In this document: positions 6,545 through 10,341 of the stretch, one piece after another | Layout of the letters: each line of letters opens with the position of its first letter | Position numbering within the stretch: position 1 is the stretch's first letter | NCBI GenBank assembly: GCA_002839535.1 | Contig: PGYF01000058.1 | Span: 1-10,341, forward strand | DNA length: 10,341 nucleotides | Direction of reading: 5' to 3' | Origin: Nitrospira bacterium HGW-Nitrospira-1 | GTDB taxonomy: Bacteria; Nitrospirota; Thermodesulfovibrionia; Thermodesulfovibrionales; UBA6898 | Notes under the pieces: model-generated | The model's database searches: none | Told to the model about the DNA's origin: nothing | What the model saw: only the letters and a program-made list of their open reading frames with translations | Made by a program: the position numbers and the translations under genes

Positions 6545-7798
6545 TTATGTTTTCTCCAGAGCCTTGTCTGTCAGCGCGGCTAAGCCGGGCAATTCCCTGC
6601 CTTCCAGCAACTGCAGCGATGCTCCTCCGCCGGTAGAAATAAATGAGATGGCATTTGACACTCCGGCCCTATGCACTGCAAGGTCTGTGTCGCCGCCTCC
6701 AACTATGGTCAAGGCATAAGCATCAGCAACTGCCTGGGCAATTGAAAAAGTCCCTCTGGAGAAGGCGTCGATTTCAAATACACCCATCGGGCCGTTCCAG
6801 AGGATTGTTTTGGTATTTTCAAGCGCCTCTGAAAAGAGTTTTACTGTAGCAGGCCCGATATCAAGCGCCTTCCAGCCTTTCGGGATTTCAAGGGTAGGGA
6901 CTATTTTTGTTTCAGCCCCTGGTTCGAGGGTCTGGGAAATTACGCAGTCTACAGGCAGATAAAATTTTATGCCCGCGTTTTTCAGTTTTTTCCGAATCCG
7001 CTGCGCTGTTTCAATCATGTCGGCCTCGACAAGTGATTCTCCAACTTCGTATCCCATGGCCTTGATAAAGGTGAAGGCCATACCGCCGCCGACAAGCACC
7101 TTGTCAACCTTGTCTTCAAGATGCTCAAGAACCCCTATCTTGCCGGATACCTTTGCGCCTCCCAGAATCGCTGCAAAAGGCCTTATGGGATTATCTACAA
7201 CGCCTTTTAAATATTCTATCTCCTTTTTCATCAGGAACCCTGCAGCTGATGGAAGAATCTTCGCAATTCCTACAGTTGATGCATGTGCCCTATGTGCGGC
7301 GCCGAAGGCGTCGTTGACAAAAAAGTCAGCGAGATGCGCGAGGTTTTTTGAAAATTCCTCATCATTTTTTTCTTCTTCAGCGTGATATCTGAGGTTTTCA
7401 AGCAAAATGACATCGCCGTCTTTCATCCTGGAGATAAGGCCTTCAACCTGGGGGCCGATGCAGTCCGGCGCAAAAATCACGTCTTTATCAAGCAGGCGCT
7501 GCAATCTTTTTGCAACAGGGGCGAGGCTGTAGCGGGGATCCGGTTTCCCTTTCGGTCTGCCCAGATGAGAGGCCAGAATTACCCTGGCCCCTTCATCAAT
7601 AGCATAATTAATTGTCGGCATGGCAGAACGTATCCTGCTGTCGTCAGTGATTCTCAGATTGTCATCAAAGGGCACATTGAAATCAACCCTGATAAAGACC
7701 CTCTTCCCTTTAATATTGAGATCATCAATCGAAAGCTTATCAAGCACACCCTTTATTGCCAAGGCATCTGAATTACTCTTTCTTATTGGTCTTTTCAT
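6545..7798 (-). CDS. pgk: Phosphoglycerate kinase
   Basis: Pgk reversibly transfers phosphate between 1,3-bisphosphoglycerate and ADP in glycolysis, gluconeogenesis and the Calvin cycle. Landmarks in order are RVDFNVP (37-43), SHLGRPKG (77-84), NDAFGAAHRAHAS (162-174), GGAKVSGK (213-220), WNGPMGVFE (334-342), GGGDT (367-371) and STGGGASL (388-395), covering both domains and the hinge. At 417 aa it is about 17 residues longer at the N-terminus than usual, because the conserved LSIDDLNIKGKR begins only at residue 22. The ATG at 7798 is kept because AAGGAG lies upstream with a 10 nt spacing; a GTG at 7747 would give a standard length but has no suitably placed Shine-Dalgarno. gap ends 20 nt upstream. 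No tpiA follows, unlike many gap-pgk-tpi operons. Confidence 0.97.
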   Translation of the reverse strand: MKRPIRKSNSDALAIKGVLDKLSIDDLNIKGKRVFIRVDFNVPFDDNLRITDDSRIRSAMPTINYAIDEGARVILASHLGRPKGKPDPRYSLAPVAKRLQRLLDKDVIFAPDCIGPQVEGLISRMKDGDVILLENLRYHAEEEKNDEEFSKNLAHLADFFVNDAFGAAHRAHASTVGIAKILPSAAGFLMKKEIEYLKGVVDNPIRPFAAILGGAKVSGKIGVLEHLEDKVDKVLVGGGMAFTFIKAMGYEVGESLVEADMIETAQRIRKKLKNAGIKFYLPVDCVISQTLEPGAETKIVPTLEIPKGWKALDIGPATVKLFSEALENTKTILWNGPMGVFEIDAFSRGTFSIAQAVADAYALTIVGGGDTDLAVHRAGVSNAISFISTGGGASLQLLEGRELPGLAALTDKALEKT

Positions 7799-7818
7799 GG
7801 GAAAGGCGCTCCTTTATA

Positions 7819-8832
7819 TCAGCCTTTTTTGTTTATGTTTATAATATAGATCGCAAGGTCCCTCAGTCGTGAACTGTACCCCCACTCATTGTCATACCAT
7901 GAAATAACTTTAACCATTCTCTTTTCCATGACCTTTGTCAATCTTGCGTCAAAGATAGAGGAGTGGGGATTGCCGTTAAAATCTATTGATACCAGGGGCT
8001 CTTCAGTGTACTGAAGAATTCCCTTCATGGGGCCTTCAGCCCACTTTTTCATCGCAGCGTTCACCTCTACATCTGTCGTGTCTTTATTCAGTTCTGCAAC
8101 CAGGTCAACAGCCGAGACATTCGGTGTAGTAACCCTCATTGCAAAGCCGTCAAGTTTTCCCTTCAGCTCCGGCAGCACCAGACCGATCGCCTTTGCAGCG
8201 CCGGTTGTTGAGGGAATCATGGAAAGCGCTGCTGCCCTGGCCCTCCTCAGGTCTTTATGGGGGAGATCAAGAATCCTCTGGTCATTAGTATAGGAATGGA
8301 CCGTTGTCATCAGGCCCCTGATAATGCCGAACTCTTTATGAAGCACCTTTGCAACAGGGGCAAGGCAGTTTGTCGTACATGAAGCGTTCGATATGATTTT
8401 GTGCTTTGAGGGGTCAAGGGTTTCTTCATTAATCCCCATGCAGACAGTTGCATCGGGTTCTTTTGCCGGCGCTGATATAATGACCCATTTTGCGCCGGCG
8501 TCAAGATGTTTCTGAGCGGATGCCCTGTCAGTGAAAAGGCCGGTTGATTCGATGACGATGTCCACATTAAGGTTTTTCCACGGGAGGTTTTCCGGTGATC
8601 TCTCTGCCGAAATCTTTATCTCTCTCCCATCTACAATAAGGCTGTTGTCTGTTGCCTGAACATCTGCCTGAAAAATCCCGTGCACTGAGTCGTACTTGAG
8701 AAGATGCGCAAGGGTCTTTGCGTCAGTGAGATCATTGATCGCAACAATCTCAAACTCCTTATAACCTTTGCTTACCCTGAGAAAGTTCCTGCCTATCCTG
8801 CCAAAACCGTTAATTGCTATACGTACTGCCAT
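7819..8832 (-). CDS. gap: Glyceraldehyde-3-phosphate dehydrogenase, type I
   Basis: This enzyme oxidises and phosphorylates glyceraldehyde 3-phosphate to 1,3-bisphosphoglycerate, and runs in reverse in gluconeogenesis or carbon fixation. The NAD-binding start is INGFGRIGRN (7-16). The catalytic cysteine is C152 in SNASCTTNCLAP and the partner histidine is H179 in TTVHSYT. D34 in INDLTD is the acidic residue that usually favours NAD over NADP. The C-terminal WYDNEWGYS is also present. The 337 aa length is standard. Its start is fixed by AAGGAGG, 7 nt before the ATG. It lies between a DUF1015 gene (24 nt upstream) and pgk (20 nt downstream), so these three form a tight cluster making consecutive glycolytic enzymes plus an uncharacterised protein. 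Confidence 0.97.
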   Translation of the reverse strand: MAVRIAINGFGRIGRNFLRVSKGYKEFEIVAINDLTDAKTLAHLLKYDSVHGIFQADVQATDNSLIVDGREIKISAERSPENLPWKNLNVDIVIESTGLFTDRASAQKHLDAGAKWVIISAPAKEPDATVCMGINEETLDPSKHKIISNASCTTNCLAPVAKVLHKEFGIIRGLMTTVHSYTNDQRILDLPHKDLRRARAAALSMIPSTTGAAKAIGLVLPELKGKLDGFAMRVTTPNVSAVDLVAELNKDTTDVEVNAAMKKWAEGPMKGILQYTEEPLVSIDFNGNPHSSIFDARLTKVMEKRMVKVISWYDNEWGYSSRLRDLAIYIININKKG

Positions 8833-8856
8833 TTTGTGCCCTCCTTATAAAGTGTT

Positions 8857-10101
8857 TTAAAAAATATTCAGGACCAGTCCTGTTAAAAGCTTTGGATAAA
8901 AATACGTGGACTTGGGCGGCATTCTTAATGACGCCAGTGCAACCCTTTCTACATCTTCTATCTGTGTGGGGTTCAGGAAAAAGGCCGCATTAAAATTGTT
9001 CTCTCTTACAAGATTTATGCACTTATTCACATCCATTTCAAAGAAAATATCATTATTGATGCCCAATTTTCTGAAAATAAGTTCGTGCAGTATTGTTACA
9101 TCAAGGTTTTTCAGCGCAGGGGCTGTATCAGCAATGCCTTCCCCTCTATAACTAAGTTTATACCATGAATCGCCGCCTTTGTACAGACCAAAAACATCTT
9201 TTTTCCCTGCGATTGAATCAGCTATGTCAAAACTGCCGCTTATCTGCTGTATCTCAAAATCAGATGAAAGCCGGTCCAATGCATCGGGAGGAAGGTTTTT
9301 TACCAATCTGTGCGTAGAGAGTATTGTCAGTCCCTCATCAGAGATATTTGCCAGAAACATGAGTACATAATCATAGGGTTTTACAGAGTCAGCCGCTCCT
9401 TCCTTTTCCCGCATTTCTTTCCGGTATTCAAGGGCGGTCTCATAACGGTGGTGTCCATCGGCAATAAATATGGCCTTGCCCTCAAGTTCGTTTTTAATAA
9501 TATTAATCGTATTGCTGTCTTCTATTGCCCATAGCCGGTGAACAGCTCCGTCACTGTCTTTAGCATCAATGCAAGGCTGAGTCTTGTTTATGTCTGACAA
9601 AAGCAAAGAGGTTTTTTTATCCGGACTGTTATAGAGAGAGAAAATCGGACTGATGTTTGCCCTGCAGATGCGCATAAGGTCCAACCGGTCTTGCTTGGGT
9701 TTGGAATGGGTGCATTCATGAGGGTGAATATTGCCCTTGCCAAGCTCCTCAAGCCTTACGAGGCCGAGAAAGCCTCTCAATGTCTGTTCCTTGCCGCGCA
9801 ATTTGTACGATAGCTCATAGGAATAGAAACAAGGGGTCGGGCTTGTTATAAGAACACCGTCTTTTAACCAGGCCTCAAGTAATTTTTGGGCCCTGGTGTA
9901 TTTGTTTTCAGCGCTGTCGTCTCCGGGAAGTTCCTTGCCGAAATCTATCCGGACAATATTGTAAGGGCTTTTGTTATATAGTGTTTCCCTGTATTCAGGC
10001 GTAATAATATCGTAGGGAGGAGCAAGCAAATCTTCCCCTGAGACTTTTGAGATTTTTGGTATATTAAAAAGGACCCCCTTAAAAGGGACTACTTCCGCCA
10101 T
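8857..10101 (-). CDS. DUF1015 family protein of unknown function
   Basis: The protein belongs to the widespread but uncharacterised DUF1015 family, predicted cytoplasmic and soluble, with no signal peptide or membrane segment. Conserved blocks are the N-terminal PFKGVLFN (6-13), APPYDIIT (27-34), HPHECTHSKPKQDR (126-139), the histidine-rich FIADGHHRYETALEY (212-226) and FLANISDEGLTILSTHR (249-265). The density of conserved H, D, E and R residues suggests an enzyme, perhaps metal- or phosphate-binding, but no reaction is known to me. The 414 aa length is normal and the ATG at 10101 matches the usual MAE-x-PFKG family start. A clear Shine-Dalgarno is absent; only GGGG lies 9 nt upstream. As first gene before gap and pgk it may act in central carbon or three-carbon metabolism; that is inference from position only. 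Confidence 0.9.
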   Translation of the reverse strand: MAEVVPFKGVLFNIPKISKVSGEDLLAPPYDIITPEYRETLYNKSPYNIVRIDFGKELPGDDSAENKYTRAQKLLEAWLKDGVLITSPTPCFYSYELSYKLRGKEQTLRGFLGLVRLEELGKGNIHPHECTHSKPKQDRLDLMRICRANISPIFSLYNSPDKKTSLLLSDINKTQPCIDAKDSDGAVHRLWAIEDSNTINIIKNELEGKAIFIADGHHRYETALEYRKEMREKEGAADSVKPYDYVLMFLANISDEGLTILSTHRLVKNLPPDALDRLSSDFEIQQISGSFDIADSIAGKKDVFGLYKGGDSWYKLSYRGEGIADTAPALKNLDVTILHELIFRKLGINNDIFFEMDVNKCINLVRENNFNAAFFLNPTQIEDVERVALASLRMPPKSTYFYPKLLTGLVLNIF

Positions 10102-10132
10102 GTGGTTAAACCCCGTGAAAAAAAGATTTGTT

Positions 10133-10141
10133 ATTGTAGCA
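10133..10141 (-). promoter_or_regulatory. Extended -10 promoter candidate for the DUF1015-gap-pgk operon
   Basis: Read on the - strand the sequence is TGCTACAAT: the -10 hexamer TACAAT (5 of 6) with the TGn extension that can replace a good -35 box. The hexamer 17 nt upstream is GGAATT, a poor -35. Transcription would start around 10125, leaving a leader of about 25 nt before the DUF1015 ATG. Nested inverted repeats at 10142-10185 overlap the -35 region and could be a regulator site. Confidence 0.4.
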
Positions 10142-10247
10142 CGTAAATTCTTATGAATTCCAGTAAGTTGTACCGGAATGTTACGCCAATTTAGAAATGT
10201 CCGCTTTTCATTTTACCTAATCAGCCCCTTTTAATGAATTGCTCGAA

Positions 10248-10308
10248 TTGCCTCATCTAAAATCTACATGAAAGTGAATCGTTGCCTCATTTAAAAAACT
10301 ATACGAAA
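10248..10308. repeat. Two-copy imperfect direct repeat in the right-end gene-free stretch
   Basis: TTGCCTCATCTAAAA (10248-10262) recurs as TTGCCTCATTTAAAA (10282-10296), and the similarity continues to GAAA in both copies (to 10273 and 10308). The period is 34 nt and each unit is about 26-27 nt. The rest of the 240 nt stretch between the DUF1015 start and the window end is A/T-rich and holds no open reading frame I can support. The function is unknown; it could be paired binding sites for a gene beyond the window or part of a longer tandem array cut by the window edge. Confidence 0.45.
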
Positions 10309-10341
10309 AAATATCAAAATAGTCTCTCATAAATCAAAAAT

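Noticed and set aside
6969..7385. A 138-codon + strand open frame opposite pgk, and similar long antisense frames opposite hisD (476-844), the carboxyspermidine synthase (5669-6043, 6095-6493) and pgk (7382-7771)
   Set aside because: Each lies wholly inside a strongly conserved gene on the other strand, lacks recognisable motifs and reads as low-complexity or cysteine/serine-rich peptide, as expected of shadow frames.
8857..10101. Reading the DUF1015 gene as a transcriptional regulator of gap-pgk (as with CggR-type genes that precede gap elsewhere)
   Set aside because: The sequence matches DUF1015 blocks along its full length and shows no helix-turn-helix or sugar-binding repressor domain.
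10248..10308. Possible CRISPR array at the right end
   Set aside because: Only two imperfect units are seen, the gap between them is about 8 nt rather than a 30-40 nt spacer, and no cas gene is present.

Overview
The window looks like chromosomal DNA of a bacterium with moderate G+C content. The genes are tightly packed, have clear Shine-Dalgarno sites (for example AAGGAGG before gap and pdaD) and sigma70-like promoters. The gene content fits an anaerobic, largely autotrophic lineage such as Nitrospirota (Thermodesulfovibrionia-like) or Desulfobacterota: a pyruvoyl-dependent arginine decarboxylase, long-form HisG, the carboxyspermidine route and a gap-pgk pair. That placement is inference from gene content; there is no marker gene here. 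Nine protein genes are supported. I see no tRNA, rRNA, CRISPR array, transposase or phage gene.

Left part (1-2334, + strand): hisD and hisG, two enzymes of histidine biosynthesis 28 nt apart, read from a probable promoter at the left edge and possibly ended by a weak terminator just after hisG. Middle (2381-3879, + strand): tandem promoter-like sequences, then pdaD (pyruvoyl-dependent arginine decarboxylase) and speB (agmatinase), separated by one base. Together they convert arginine to agmatine and then to putrescine plus urea. Convergent gap (3880-4064): a paired-hairpin palindromic repeat with compensatory base changes, followed by further hairpins, lies between the two convergent gene groups.

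Right part (4065-10101, all - strand, so read right to left): a DUF1015 protein, gap, pgk, a saccharopine-dehydrogenase-like carboxy(nor)spermidine synthase, and nspC (carboxy(nor)spermidine decarboxylase). The gaps are 24, 20, 66 and 8 nt, so this may be one five-gene transcript. It would start at an extended -10 promoter near 10133-10141. The last 200 bases hold no gene, but they carry a short direct repeat and nested inverted repeats.

The main biological point is that the two convergent groups together encode a complete arginine-to-spermidine route that does not need S-adenosylmethionine decarboxylase or spermidine synthase: arginine to agmatine (PdaD), agmatine to putrescine (SpeB), putrescine plus aspartate semialdehyde to carboxyspermidine (dehydrogenase), then to spermidine (NspC). 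All of the enzymes belong to known families. The combination and the link to the gap-pgk operon are the notable features; nothing here is clearly a new system.
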